Positions 22,977 through 36,965 of a DNA stretch of 64,000 nt are shown piece after piece. The position numbers were made by a program, and so were the translations under genes. Source of the DNA: Whalleya microplaca (taxonomy: Eukaryota > Ascomycota > Sordariomycetes > Xylariales > Xylariaceae); the NCBI GenBank assembly GCA_022497155.1, contig MU385726.1, positions 186,001 to 250,000 of the forward strand, in the 5' to 3' direction. Position 1 is the stretch's first letter. Every line of letters starts with the position of its first letter. The notes beneath the pieces were generated by a model, which saw only the letters and a program-made list of their open reading frames with translations, was not told where the DNA came from and searched no databases.

Positions 22977-24455
22977 ACAGAACTTTATCAGACTGCCTGG
23001 AGTGGTTACGATGGAATCAAAAAAAATAGAAAATGCAGAAAATACTGACATAAAATAGGATGACGAGGATGACATAGCAGCGATGGTTTCGATTGTACTA
23101 TAACATAACTACTACTACTACTACTAACTACTTAGAAGCGAACACATTCAGAGAGATACCCGTGGTGGGAGAGTTGACGATTGTCGGGGTGATGCTAGAT
23201 TAGAGGATAGAGGAAAGATGAAGGTTGGGGGTTGGTCCAGCTGATGATCTTTGCGAGGTGGTGTGTCCCGCGCCTACTTAGACCAATACGACCCCCAGCT
23301 GTTTTTATTAATTTTGCGTGCGTTTCTCCGAGGTGACTCGAATGAATCTAGTAGTATGTTTGCTGGGCGATATTGATTGTTGTCTGCACGTGTAGGTCAA
23401 TATACCATGTGACCTAGTGCTGAGTCATTCTGCATATAGTTTGTTACGAGATATATTATGATTGCGCGTATGAAAGAGTCATATTTGATAGGTTCTGTAC
23501 AACGGTACAAATGGGAAAAGAGAATTACTATGTAGATGCACATGTACATCTGAATAGCCATTTCAACATATCTTGTTAGTAGTCTGGGGTAGGCAAAGAT
23601 CATAAGGTTTATAAGTGTGTAACTGTCTTTTATTGGCTAAACTTATATCTAGCAAGTTCACCTTTGGCTCTGTCATCTGTAATACTATACAAGCAGCTAT
23701 GTAGAGTATACATAGATAACCACTACGTAATGCATGTAGACTGTCAAATAAGGCTTGGCTAAATGCATGCCAAGATAGCGGGGTGTTTATACATAGATGA
23801 TTTCAACCTGATAATTGCATTTGTGGAGCAGAGGCAGTTGGCGACGGGTCTTCCCGCCTCCAGTATATGCATATGTGAGTGGGCTTTGATCACCTCGATA
23901 AGCTAATATATCCGAAGTAGTCTGTACAGTGGTACCTATTTAATCTAATTCGCAAGTGGCGCCTGAAAATTCTCAGCCGCACTAGCAGGAACTCTCACTT
24001 AACTATCAAATGCTACTCTTCTTGTCATCCTCCACAACTTCATCCCAAGCATGATTGCTCGCCTCTGTCACCACTCTCGCTTGTCCCATGGCTGTGTGTG
24101 AGGTGCCTGGTGTAGCACTGTTATGTTTAGGAAGTAGAAACGACAGTCTCGATAGATGCAGCGTTCTTTGTGATCCCGATACCTAAGCAGCTAAGGTACC
24201 TTATACAACATACGCAGTATTGCCGCCGTGGTTGACTTACACGAGTAGAGAAGCTACTGCAGGACTTGCCTTACCATCAGCACTATCGTAATTGCTTCAT
24301 CTGGCAACTGGAAACGGGCAATTGGCGACTCGTCCGAGCTAATTAGGGGTGGCCCTTTCTGTTTAAAACGCTACCAACATAGGTAGCAATTATCTGCTTT
24401 ATTTTATCTGATTTATCCCGGAGGGTGCCTTCCTCAGGCACGGGTGATAGGAACA
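22977..24455. other. Intergenic region between the half-zinc-cluster gene and tad2
   Basis: No gene is supported. An ACT triplet run (about 23108-23127) lies shortly after the stop. The rest is AT-rich with scattered short frames. Confidence 0.5.
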
Positions 24456-26677
24456 ATGGCGGGACACAAAATTTCAGGTTACATCTCGAGCCTCTGGCAG
24501 GCACTGTTTGCATCTTTCATTCACCTGTTCACCCGCATCTTTCGCTTCACCACAACCAAGGAGCCCCCGCCAGACAACCAACAACGGCCTTCCGCCACTA
24601 CAAGAACCCATCAACCTGGCTCTGCTTCTTTGTATGCCCCAAATCCTGATCTTACTTCCCTACAACAACACCACCACAACGACGGCGACCCCGACACAGA
24701 TCTTGAAGACGGCCTGGGCTCCATATCCCAAGACGATACCATGGCTCCGGGTAAGAAGCGCGGAGGTCAAAAGCGAGGCGGCAACAAGCCCAACGGATCC
24801 AAGCCCGGACCTGGTAATGCATCATCCTCCTCCAGCCAGCCAAACGATAGAGTGAACCCATCTGCCACTGGCCAATCCTCTGCGCCGCCGCCGGCCTCCA
24901 GGAACTCTACCCCGGCCGGTGTTACTCCTCTTGCGAATCAACGTGACACCAAAACCAACTCTCACCAGCCCGATGGTCAGAAGCCTGCCGGTTCCAGAAG
25001 AGGCGGCCGGAACCGTGGCCGCTCCTCGCCCACTAAACAGCTTGCCAACGAAAAGAAGGAGAATGGCGCGCCTCTCAAGAATGCACCCAAGGGCGCCGGA
25101 TCCCAGTTGCCGGCACTGGCGCCCCTCGTGACTGAGAACCAAGCCGAAACCCAGAAACCGGGTACCCGCAGCCAAAACGCCACTAAGGCACCTACGCCAT
25201 ATATGAAGCCTACGATGCAGGAAAACATCACGCCGGGTAGTCAGGTGGAGCAAGTCCGTGATAGTGTTGACCGACTCACTCTTGATGATATTCGCACCTC
25301 CGGCCAATCTCCCCACCAGGATCTCGCGAAACCGGCGACCGCTACCGAGACCCCGGCCATACCAGTGCCAGTGCCAGCACCGGCGCCAGTTGTCGTCGCA
25401 TTACCCCTCACGGATAAGTCTGTCCCTCCTAAGCTTACCGTCCCTACTCCTCCCTTGGCGCAGGTCCTACCAGGGCTTATCGAACCAACAACGGAGGAGG
25501 GGCGAGCTGAGCGAGAGTATCATCTCACTTTCATGCGGGAGGCACTTGACATGGTAAGACGTTTCGCTACAAATTAATTACTGTTTCACTGCGCTGCCAA
25601 TCACTTCCCATAGTTCCCTCTGGGGTTCAAACCCTTACCCTCCCCCTGGCATGATAACCGTCTTGCTTCACACTCGCCTGTCCTGCTCATGCTTCTTGAA
25701 TTAAAAATATTAAACTCGCCGAATTCAACTTTGCTAACTGTTGGTTAGGGTAACCTGGCTCTGAACACCAATGAGACGCCTGTCGGCTGTGTTCTCGTCT
25801 ACCATGGAAGAACTATTGCCAAGGGAATGAATGCAACCAACGTGACGCGGAATGGAACCCGTCACGCTGAGTTTATGGCCTTGTCTGCCTTGCTTTCTCG
25901 AAGAGGTCAAGGCGACGTTGGGGAAGTTAACACCAACCCAGCCTTGGACGACGCTAGCTGGGGCGACGTTGACCCGAAGGATGGCCATATCTATCCTTAT
26001 GGCCAGAAGCTCCACCCAGCACCTGTAGTCGATCGATCTATCATATCCGAGTGTGTACTTTACGTCACTGTCGAGCCCTGCGTCATGTGTGCTTCTCTGC
26101 TCAGACAATTGGGTGTCAAAAAGGTCTACTTTGGCGCTGTGAACGACAAGTTTGGTGGCACAGGAGGCGTTTTCAGAATCCATCAAAATTCCAGACCGGC
26201 GCCCAGACCTGTAGGACGGCCCTATCAGTATGGATATGGGACTCAAGATCCTCAACGTATTTCTAGGGGCAGATTGACCCCCGTGCCGCGTGACGAAGAT
26301 GATGGAGACGGTGGCAATGTGGAACGTGGATATCCTGTCGAAGGCGGCTATCTCCGTGATGATGCCGTATCTCTGCTTCGACGTTTCTACGTCCAGGAAA
26401 ATGGCCGAGGTGAGCACTCCTGGATAGCCTTACATGTAAACGTCTTCAACTAACTCCTCGTTTTCTAGCCCCACAACCTCGCAAGAAGGAAGGCAGAGCT
26501 GCCCGCCTGTTTGCCATGGAGAAAGAGTCTAAGAATGGGGGCAGCGTGTCTGAGCTTTCAGACGGCGGCACTCTTCCGGATACACCGGTTGATCCCGAGC
26601 CGGCAGCCGACCATGGTGAAGAGATCGAGACGAACAACCACAACGGCACTAGTCTGCCTGAAGTGGCCACCAACTAA
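24456..26677 (+). CDS. tad2: tRNA-specific adenosine deaminase subunit Tad2 with long N-terminal extension, 655 aa
   Basis: Exons are 24456-25553, 25749-26409 and 26469-26677, with GTAAGA and GTGAGC donors and TAG acceptors. The deaminase domain begins near residue 350 (HLTFMREALDMGNLAL, ETPVGCVLV). It has the zinc and proton-shuttle motif His405-Ala-Glu407 and the second zinc motif PCVMC (Cys477, Cys480), then KKVYFGAVNDKFGG. In the family, Tad2 pairs with Tad3 and converts adenosine 34 of tRNA anticodons to inosine; Tad2 carries the catalytic Glu. The spacing between the two motifs is long because of an Asp/Pro-rich insert. Yeast Tad2 is about 250 residues. Here roughly 340 extra N-terminal residues are low-complexity Lys/Gly/Pro/Ser-rich, after a hydrophobic, aromatic start (LWQALFASFIHLFTRIF). 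A later in-frame ATG at 24741 could be an alternative start. Confidence 0.9.
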
Positions 26678-29600
26678 CTGAATTGCACCCAATTGGGTGT
26701 TTCTTATGACCCTGATGAGTACGATACCAAATACCCCTGTAACAGTACGAAAATAGACTTGCATCAGACCCCCTCATGCACTGCATGAATGGGGGAGAAA
26801 GACCCTGGAGTTCCCGGTTTGCATTAGGAGGAGATACCACCCGAGCAGTCGGAAAGCATGATACAGGACTACAATGCCGAATTTGAGTTAGAGGTCACCG
26901 GGTTGACCTCCTAATGGGTTCGCGGTCGCTCCGTAGATAGCTGTACGGGGCTACATGATTAATCAGTATTATTAAAGAGAAACAATGCATGATAATTACG
27001 TGTGTGTCCCTAGCAGTAATGGTTTGATGCAAACTTTTGCCACGTGACTTTTCTTTATAAGCCCCTAGGTTAGAGATCATCGGCAGTCGAGTTCAGTCTT
27101 TGATACGTGTAGCCTACGGCGAGTGAAGAAACGATAAGCATACATGGAGGGTCATCGGTTCTCCTACGGTGTTCACGAGGCCCAAGTCTCCTCTTGCCCG
27201 ATGGCTGCTAGCCTCACCTAGGTGGCTTGTCTAGCCAGGTGCTTCCCTACTATTTTAGTATATATGTATGTGTGTACTACCTGTACCTACATAACCGGCG
27301 TATTTTCCCTTTCTCTGTGACCAGCCCCTGGGGGGTCGGTAGGTAGGTATGTGTGACTGTGGCGCTGGCGCCACGGCTCGTGAACCTTGGCGTTCTCTCT
27401 GCCCGCCTGCCTGCCCGGTCCCGTTCACGCTTGGAGTAGCGGTCTACGAGGGTCCGGGGCGAGAATGATAATGCATCTTTGAGGCCTCGCTTGCGCTACA
27501 GGGGGCGGCGGGGATGGCTTGGTGTTGTGTCCTTGTCGGTAAGCATGACGGTAGGTAGGTCTTTGACACATATAGGCTGGTAGATAGGCGGATGGGTAGG
27601 TGGTCCCCTTGTTTGGCACGTGCGTGATGGTGGATTGTATCACGTCTTTCTACCTAAGAAGTGCCGTGTAGAGTTATGGTAGGTACTGCGGTGCCAGTAT
27701 GGGTACGTCCGTAGGGATATTGGTTCATCTTATCACGTGGTTTTCGGTCTGGCCGCCGTGGCATCTTTGTTCACCCGGGGTATCTACCTATCTACGTGTG
27801 AATGTAAGAACAGACCAACTTCGGGGGGTTCATGCTTAATACGTCCTATGACAGTGGTTCATGTATGTGCAATCGGTCGTTTGGCAGTAGGTATATCTAC
27901 AGCTGTTGGCAAGGACAGCATAGCCTATGTCCTCGGTACTCCGCCATTTGGTACTTAGGTATGAGGCATTGAGTATGCAGGAAGTGTTACCTCTAAAATA
28001 CCGGGAAAAGGTCCAAGGATATATATAACGAGTTGTGGTTTCTAGAGGCATGTCCTATATATTTTGGGGTCTTCGAACTCTTAATGGTTTCTCTAATGAT
28101 TTAAGCGGTTCTCACCGCTCGCATAGTATGCATGTCACTGTAAATGTTATATGGTGGAATCTCGGTCTATTGCAAAGTTTTTCATCACCACTTAGGGTTC
28201 TTCCTAATGCCTCAAGTCTTGAGAGCATCTGCGAGTCGGGCGAAACTACACAATCATCCACCTCAACTTCTCAGCACCCGATGGAGATTCAAAGTTAGAA
28301 TACCCTGGCCAGGCTTAGGGGTCACGGTAATGGTATGCGTTGTCCGTGCTGCCCGACTGGGTCCATGGTTTGATGTGCCCGCGCCTGCCGGGTTGGTTGC
28401 CATAAATCCGACCAAATCAGCATGTCGTCGTGACATCCATGTCCCCTATTTACCATTACATGGCATCTCGTGTAATCCAAAGGATTTAGTATAGGCCATA
28501 GTTATCAATTGGATTTTGACAGGGTGTCCTACCTCAATGTAGAGTAGGTATAGCTGTTCATTGAATGCGTAGGCAGATACACACCCTACATTACTACCAG
28601 CATTGAATTGATGGGGTTGTCGCGAGTTGTTTTAGCGCACTCGCTCGCTAGACTCCTTCAATTTGCCGCATACATAAATTTGCCTGCTACATATTTCGAA
28701 CGAGTTCTATCGGCCTTCATTACAGGTACAATATTTATTTGGACGCTGTTGCTTTGAAATATATGTTGCCGTACCTCCCTCATCACTCGGAGATTCACTA
28801 CAATTATCCCTCGTAAGCAAACTGGCCATTCACCTACTATGTATGCAATAGCGGCTCGAGCAGGACCTTCCAAGGCCCAAGTACTCACTCAGCAGATTGC
28901 AAGGTCACACGACGAGACTAGGGCGGTATGACGTTATCAGTTAATGCATGCTATTATTGCTACTATTAGAACGAACATTAACCAATTATTAGGAGTATTG
29001 GGTGAACGAAAAGGCGCCCGTTTGATGATGGTCACGTTTGCGTCCCGGCTCAGGTCAACCGCGACTTCGTAGACCTGATCGACACAACACCATATCATAT
29101 TCGACTTTTTGAGAAACGAGGCCAACAGATGCTTTATCTATTGCAATTTGGCTCATGTTCTACCTTTGGATATTCCCCTTATACGCATGTCTAGCATCCC
29201 AGTGGACTTGGTACTTATTCCGTTCTATGCGAAAGGTTATGGATGGCTAGACACATCGTGGTAGGCAATTTTTTGAAAGAGGTGTTATCTGAAAAGACCG
29301 GGGAACATAGGAGCTTCTTGTGTATGAGCAACACTGGAAGCCCCTTGGGGTAGGAATTATAAGGCAGTTGGAAACATCTAGATGGTGTCAGCAAGTCTGT
29401 GATCGATGCTTCTGAATGCATACATTTGCGATAGCTCTGACGGTCGTAGTCCCTGGACCCTTGGTGAGGTGCTTTGGTAGTTGGAACGATACGCTGATAG
29501 CAGATTATTCTCACAATGCCCGCTACATATTCACTCTGTCCTTGCTTCTCCAGGTAGGAGTGCATCTACTTGTACGTACACTGTGCCCTAAGCAAGTCAC

Positions 29601-32600
29601 CCACCTTCCTTGCCATATATACAGTCGTTTCCTTTCAGGTTCCTGTGAAATACTACCTCGATATGAAATTATATGGTGGCTCGAAGCCATAATAATGACA
29701 TTCTTCCTATCTAGGCTATCTTGAGAGAGGGACGAGCCATGTACATGTATTTTGGCGTCTACGAGAGCCTGATCATCCTAAATGGTCTCTCCAGTTCATC
29801 CCATGGCACATGGAAGATTATGTCATGGCAATAACGTGGACTAGCAATATCTATGTTCAAATTCTCGATATCACTATATGAAACTTCCGGCTTCAAGTTT
29901 CCTAAAATGTCCTCAAAATAGGTGATAGTAGGATGGCAGAGATAGGGTCTGCAGCACTCTCTGGGGAGATGTTCCCTTTAGACACAAGCCTGTCTCTATA
30001 CAACTTAAGACTACCTCATAAAGGGACATTCTTGCTGAGGGAGATGTATCTTACGCGCCGAGGCGTCTATTGCTCTCGGGTGCTCCTAATATTCAGCCAG
30101 ATAAGGTGATTTGATCCAGCGATATTCCAGAGTGGACCAATACTGCTCTACTTCATGTCACTTCATAGATGCTCTTAGCTCAAGGTAAATTTCCCTGTCC
30201 TCCATATTGAATCAGTGACTACTTCAAGCCCAATTGACGATATCTCAGGGATTCGTGGTAGTGGCGGGGGATAATACTCGAGCAAATACCGATGGTATTC
30301 AAGTGGTAGTGGCAAGTCATTGCTAATCTTTAAGTGAATACATCAATCAAGTAAGCCTGTCACCGCTCGACGATAGTCTATGTACCTAGAAGCAAATCTT
30401 GCAAGGCGGCCAACTTTTGATGCTCATTTTCGTGGGTCACGACCAGCCCTATCAGGTATCTAGTGGCCTAATACCGACACCAGTCTGAGTTCTCCTACTC
30501 TGCATCTCTGGTCACGTAGTCGTAATCGACTACAATTGTTTTCCTTAAAAATGATATCTAGAAGCTTACAATTATTGCTCTTCCCAAAATTGCACCGCTG
30601 TTATTCTGGAGCTTGCCCCTATTATTCATCTCATAACGTTACATGGTGATTAGCCACACTGCTCAATGCCATCTCTTGCCCACCCACCCACCGTGCCACC
30701 GTACAGCGAAACTGGTCGCCGAGACCCTTCGCCGAACTCGTTGTTGCCGGGAATTCACTTCTAGATCCTTGATAAATCCAAACCTATAGGATTATTGAAA
30801 CTTGTGGAATGCCAGTTGAGCCAACCTGCCTACCCCACTATCTATGGAGTTGTCCGTTTAATGGAAAGCTGACGTGCAGGCAAACAGAGTTCGCATCTCA
30901 GGATATCCAGCCGTCGAATCGAGGCCGACACCAACAATGCCACGACATGAAGCCCGACTACTAAGCATGTGTACATCCCTCAACGTAATATCGAAGACAG
31001 TATCCATTACGCCCTCGTACCTATATCCCTCGTATATAAGAAAGCCATGGTGCGATTTCACGGCGGTCGTTCAAGGAGGCGTACGGAAAAGGAAGGGCCT
31101 CTCCTAAATAGCAGCCCAATCTGTTACGTTATACAATATTGCCGTCCTTATTTCAATCCTTGGCAGTTGAGAGTATAAGCAGATGCGATGCTTTTTCATC
31201 AAGGGACTGGGCACGGAGACGACTAAGGATGCCCAACGAGACCATAAGTCGGACGTGATACGAACCGCCTAGATCCAAAACCCGTGCCCTCGGTCGGCAT
31301 ACATGTATGGTGGCTGCACGAACTGGTTTCTTGGTTGATTGAGGAGATCGAGGGAAGCAAGGAGGACAGGCTACTCTCACCATAGACTCTGTAGAAGGGC
31401 AAACACGGTGGCCTATTCCATGCTAGGGCGAATCGAAGTTATGGAATGTGCTTATCGAAGTCGCTGTCCTGGACGAACCTATGTTGTGGTCACGTCGGAG
31501 GAACGGCTCGTTAGGATAGGCCCGGGATCTACGTCCTCAACTAACCAAATCAGCGCAAGGGGTGCCTCGAGGCTGACACTCGACCATCATTCACCACAAC
31601 TACTGTATTTCATCAATTTTGATACAGATAGTGAAAATTCATGGCATGATTGATACCTAGGACCATCTACTAACGGCTCAAACCCACGAGGCTGGAAACT
31701 CTCGTCGAGTGACACGCCCGCACCTCTGCGAGGCGTTGTCTACCTAGATCCTCCACTCCCCGCTCCGAGGCGATCTAGGATCATGGCTGACTGTGTCCAG
31801 AGACTAACACTACTATTGCATACCACGGCATGAAGATGCATTCGTCCACGGCGCCTCGTGGTTGCTTCTCCGTGCCAGATGCTCGCTATCGCCCCAATTA
31901 TTCCTACAATATAAATCGTGAAGATCCGACCAGCCAGGTTCGTGAAGCGAGGATACCCCACGTCAAGGTGACTTATACAATACCCCCTGAATCATATACA
32001 TCAGAGTTGGAGGATCCGGTCCCGCGTGTAGAGCATGAAGCAGGTAGCATATCTACAGTTTTAGACAAGACAGAAGCTGAATTGTGTTGCGAGTTCTTTG
32101 TCGTGGGAGAGCACGGATTAGGTTGCTAGTCCGTCGATAGTAGAAGCATATATAGCCATAGTCCCAAGACTAACCTACGTGGTGAGAGACTATGCAGATA
32201 AGTAGTCTGGGGTCGGAAGCTTCGCCAATGGCCAGGAGAAGATGGCATAATGAAGTCAGAGGAGGTAGACGGAGGAGTCGGGCTATGTAATCCGAAGAAC
32301 ATGACTGGGTGTTTGTTTGTGCTCCCTACTTACTGCCTACGAGGCATACCAATAAGGCCCCCCAGCCTCTTGTTAAATAGCAATTATTGAGGTGTGATTA
32401 GGTCAGTGGCACGTTCTTCCCCATTTACCATTTCCCGATTTTGATCCATATCTTTTTCCCTGATCCGTTTTTCCAAACCTTGCGACAGCCATTTCTCTCA
32501 CTCGGAGACAATACTTGCCTACCAACAATTACTAACCTACACACACCCGCACACACACATACACACACAGCCCAGCCCAATACCGAAACCATTTCAGCCA

Positions 32601-33429
32601 ATCCACTCTCCTCCCTTTCCCTTTCTTTCTCCTCCACCCTTCAACTTCTCACCACCTTCTCTCAACACTCCTATTATTCTCCTCACAACTTTTGATCCGC
32701 CATCACCCCCGGATTTCACGCATCACTATAATTATATGCAAAAAAGCCCCTGACTGAGCCTAGAGCGTGACATCGTCTGGGATTTGGCAATCCTCCTGCA
32801 ACTTGTTGCCAAACCTCTCCCGTACGCACGCAAACACATACACACTCATCGTCTTGTTGTCATACACGTATGCACTCTCGCAACCTTCCCAAGAAGCGTC
32901 ACCCGTGGTTGCAAGAGATAACAACACTATATCCCCCATTCTCTATGAGGCCAGAGTTTGCACAGACAGTTCACTCTCCTTCAACGTAATCTTCCTCCCA
33001 ACTCCATCGTATCTACTGTGCCTGGGATTCCTCCGGCTGATCCCTTGATCGCTTGGCTGGTTTTCCACTTCGACCAGGGCTGGCAGGTCAGATCAGCTAA
33101 ATAAAGGGTGCTAGTAACAGTACGGTCGCGTTTGTAGGACGGACCACGGAGGAATTCAGTCATTGGCCGACCAGACCGCAGACTGGAATTGGCCTTTAAC
33201 TATTTCGTCTTCCGCCCCAACCAACACTGAATCCTAAACCTGCAATATTCGCCTTCACATACAACCCCCATAACACCCCCATACAACCCACCACACATAT
33301 ATTGCATATATCCCCGTCTCCACACCCCTTCTAGTTGCACCTTTCAAAAACAACAACCAACCCAACGCGTCAAATCTCGCCCCCATATCACCAACCTATC
33401 CAGCAGTGCCATTGTCGCGTGGAGCAGCA
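26678..33429. other. 6.7-kb gene-free stretch
   Basis: No intact gene can be supported on either strand. Open frames are under about 120 codons and interrupted. A hydrophobic frame at 29416-29724 (+) and a few others look faintly protein-like and may be relics of decayed genes. An ACCTAGGT palindrome is at 27216-27223. From about 32440 the sequence becomes pyrimidine-rich on the + strand, with a CA repeat at about 32539-32570. This is probably the promoter and long 5' UTR of the Ash1 gene. Confidence 0.5.
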
Positions 33430-36010
33430 ATGCAGTCACTTGCAACCATGTCTCCGACGCGTGCACTCTCATCCGAGTCGACCAGCTCGGGTGCAGCAGC
33501 TGACACTTTTTCTAATGTCGCGTCTTTGAGCTCAACCCCCCCTACTACTGTTGCCGACAGCATCAGCTTAGCCTCCGATACTACTAAACAGGACAATGGC
33601 ACGTCCGTTGGTCTTGAGGAGTCCACTGAGACAGTGGTTCTCGATGGTCCCTCTGAGATTGCCGACTCCATTGTTGCGGCTGCTGAGCCCGTCCCGTCTC
33701 CCCAGCTCTCGGAATCTGTTGCGGACAGCGCACCCAGCACGCCTTCGAACGAGCGTGCACGGCGAAAACGCCACAGCGCCCCCATCTACAATCTTGCCAA
33801 GCTCGCCGGCACCGCGATTCATGGCAAGCGACGATCGAAAGGCGACGATGTTTCGGATCGCAAGCGGCGCACGACCTCCGGCGAGACGTTGTTTGGACAG
33901 GCAGATGAGGAAAAGGCAGGCACTGATAAGCTGGCTCGGGGTAGTGCTGGGCGATCTACGCGCAGTTTGACAACTCCCAAATCTAGACTCTCTAAGCAGA
34001 GAGAAGCGTCGCCTGCGACGCGCATTTCGACGCGTTCGGCGGGACTACACGCCGAAACTTTGGCGCAGAAGCTTTCAACTCTGGGCAAGCGGGGTAGGAA
34101 GACCTTTGAGAAGGGCATGACAGCGATGTCGCGCGAACTGCGGCGATTACAAGATACCAACGAGTTCTCCGGCATTGACACGAAGCCGGTGTTATACACA
34201 ACCTGGGCGAATGGCAAATATGTTGATCCGGACGATCCCGAGCCGCCCACAAAGAAGGCCAAGCTTACTCAACCATCCGAGGAACCCGAATCAGAGCCAG
34301 AACCTGTTAAAGAAGCTCCAGTCGTCAAGCAGAAAAGAGTCAAGAATTACCTTGACCGAGGTCTATATGCGGGCCAAGAGACCCCATTGGACATATATAA
34401 GGGTCTTACTACAGCAGAGAAGAAGACCTTAGCGTCATTGCCTGAGTTGATGCCCAGTGGGCAGGTCAATAAGACTATGCCACAGCCCATTTTCAACGGC
34501 CTGCGCTTGTTGATCCAGGGCAGAGATTTCAAGGTGCCTTATGATGTCTGCAACCCTCTCCCTCCGGGACAGCCTAAGCCTGACGAATGGAGAAAGATGA
34601 CTCGAAGTGAGCTAATATGAGTGAACGTACTTGAGTAGATTGTGACTAACTCGCTTTTAGATCGGTTCGTTGGTGATGCGGCTGCTTACTGGAAGAAGAC
34701 CCCTCACTTCAAGGACTATCAATCAAAGTGTGTGTGTGATCCAGAGGACGGATGCGCTGAGAGCTGCCAGAACAGAATTATGCTTTATGAATGTGATGAG
34801 ACGAACTGCAATATTGGTACACGTTTGTGCCAGAATCGCGCTTTTGCGCGATTGCAGGAGCGCATCAAAGAGGGCGGCAAGTATCGAGTAGGAGTCGAGG
34901 TCATCAAGACTAGTGATCGCGGTTATGGAATCCGCAGCAACCGCTGTTTCGAGGCCAACCAGATCATTATGGAATACACCGGTGAGATCATCACTGAAGA
35001 GGAGTGTGATCGCCGCATGAATGAGAAGTACAAGGACAACCAGGTGAGATAAAGAGTGAATCCATTCAGCTTACTACACTTACTTACATATCTAGTGCTA
35101 TTACCTGATGTCCTTTGATCAGAACATGATTATCGACGCAACGACTGGTAGTATCGCTCGTTTCGTCAACCATTCATGCCAGCCAAATTGCCGCATGGTC
35201 AAATGGATAGTGTCAGGCCAACCGCGCATGGCGCTATTCGCCGGGGACAAACCCATCATGACGGGCGAAGAGTTGACATATGACTACAACTTTGATCCAT
35301 TCTCAGCTAAGAACGTACAGAAGTGTCTCTGTGGTAGTCCCAACTGCCGAGGTGTTTTGGGCCCGAAGCCCAAAGAGGTGAAAGCACCTAAGCCACCGAA
35401 GGAGGAGTTGACGAAAGCCCTGAAGAAGGGTGTGAGTGCGGGAAAGCGGAAGTTGAAGGAGGTTCTTGGTGATGGGGAAGATGATGGAGGAAGCGCAGCC
35501 AAAAAACGCAAGATCAAGACTCCAACGAGTGTCAAGGGGAAGGGTGTTAAGCGTACGATTTCTAACGCCAGCCTCAAAGCAGCTAAGGGTGCAGCCAAGG
35601 GCGCCGCGAAGGGTGCTGCCACGGTTATTAAGCGTAGTGTGTCAACAATCTCGGTCAACACCAAAGCAGCCCTTGGTGCCAAGTCCCCCGGTCGTAAGGT
35701 AGCGGCGGTCCGAAAGTCGAAGAGTGTGGTGAAGACCTACAGCAAGGCTAAGGTACAAGCTAAGCTATCATTGACACCTCGGGCCACTCCTGGAAAGTCA
35801 TCCTCCCGTAATGCAAACCTCACGATCGTTGCCGCGGGTACTGAGAGTGTGAGACCTGCGAAGAAGAGTCCCTCGACTACGGCCAAAGAGACGACGCCTC
35901 GAGCTAGCGGTACGAAGGAGCGCGCTTCTCGTTCTGTGTCACCCAGAAAGGCCGTTGATCTGCCCCGGTCCGCGCATAAAATCAAGCTTGTTGGTTCGTC
36001 GGCCTCTTAG
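33430..36010 (+). CDS. ash1: Ash1-type histone H3 lysine-36 methyltransferase (AWS-SET-postSET), 824 aa
   Basis: Exons are 33430-34606, 34661-35043 and 35096-36010; the introns have GTGAGC and GTGAGA donors and TAG acceptors. The N-terminal 390 residues are disordered, with a basic block. The Cys-rich AWS domain lies at about 414-455 (KCVCDPEDGC, CNIGTRLCQN). The SET domain lies at about 465-588, with GYGIRS, the NHSCQPNC motif at 545-552 and YDYNFDPF. The post-SET CLCGSPNC is at 597-604. AWS plus SET plus post-SET is shared with Set2, but Set2 also has WW and SRI domains, which are absent. A long unrelated N-terminus and a basic tail fit fungal Ash1, which methylates H3K36 at weakly transcribed chromatin in Neurospora. 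The tail (610-824) is Lys/Ala/Ser-rich with AAKG repeats. ATG 33448 is a plausible alternative start with better context. Confidence 0.9.
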
Positions 36011-36965
36011 ATACCCCTGAGAGGATCCCTAACGAGATCATATCAACACGTATTTCTTCTTCATCACGGCCGCTGGAGTAACATTGCTATTCATTGTGCC
36101 TAACGTCTGGATTCTCAAACAAGGTCGCCCGCTATCTCATCCCGAAGCAATGCAATTCTGCAGACATGCCGGCTCTTAACGACCTTTATTTCCCCAGTTC
36201 GCTAGCATCCTCCAGTCTATTCACACCGGTGGTGTCGGTATGAAGTGGATTGTATGAGAAAGACGAAGCGGAACGGTTTTCGTCACTGTGTATATTACTT
36301 TACTGAGCAACCAGAATCAGGGCATCATCTATCTTTACGGGCGTAAAGGGCGTAACAGGGGAGGGTCGCGGAGAAGCATGCATCCACGGCGCGCGCGCTC
36401 GGGTGCGGTCTCACTGGAGTTCCCGGCCGTCTTCTCGTAGGGGAGTTTAAGCTTAGAGGACATAATACAAGGCTGTTTTCAACAACTGTCTGCCTTGTTT
36501 CGCTGACTTTGAAATTGTTTGCATCGTGTGCTTGCTCTGTGATATTCTCGACATTGCCATATCAGTAACTATGGTGCCAGTAAACTACCTAGGGACAGGG
36601 GAGGGAGGGGGCCTCCCTGCTCTTATGAATATAATGCGTAAACAAGGCTAACTCTAGATCGCCTGATGCCGAGGATCTACTCAAAGTTTATATATATCTG
36701 TATTCTTGAACTGCTATTAAGACTAAGATTGCCCATCTACTCCACCTCGGCGACGTCGTCTTCCCATCGAGAGACCTCTATCTACCTGCCTGATCAGGTT
36801 TTAGCCACCTACGGCCGCAATGCATCTGTCTGTAGGTATGTAGTTCCTGGTCCGATGATGGACGTGCCAGCATCTGTGTGATTCCTGGGTTCGCAAGATA
36901 TATATAGATCTAACTTAGCATAGTCAATTCATTGCAAGAAACAGGCAGTGCGGGAGGGAGAGGAA

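Noticed and set aside
28035..29800. Weak similarity between 28044-28096 and 29729-29790, and a hydrophobic frame at 29416-29724
   Set aside because: The similarity is short and gapped, and no continuous protein can be built; it is kept only as a possible relic.
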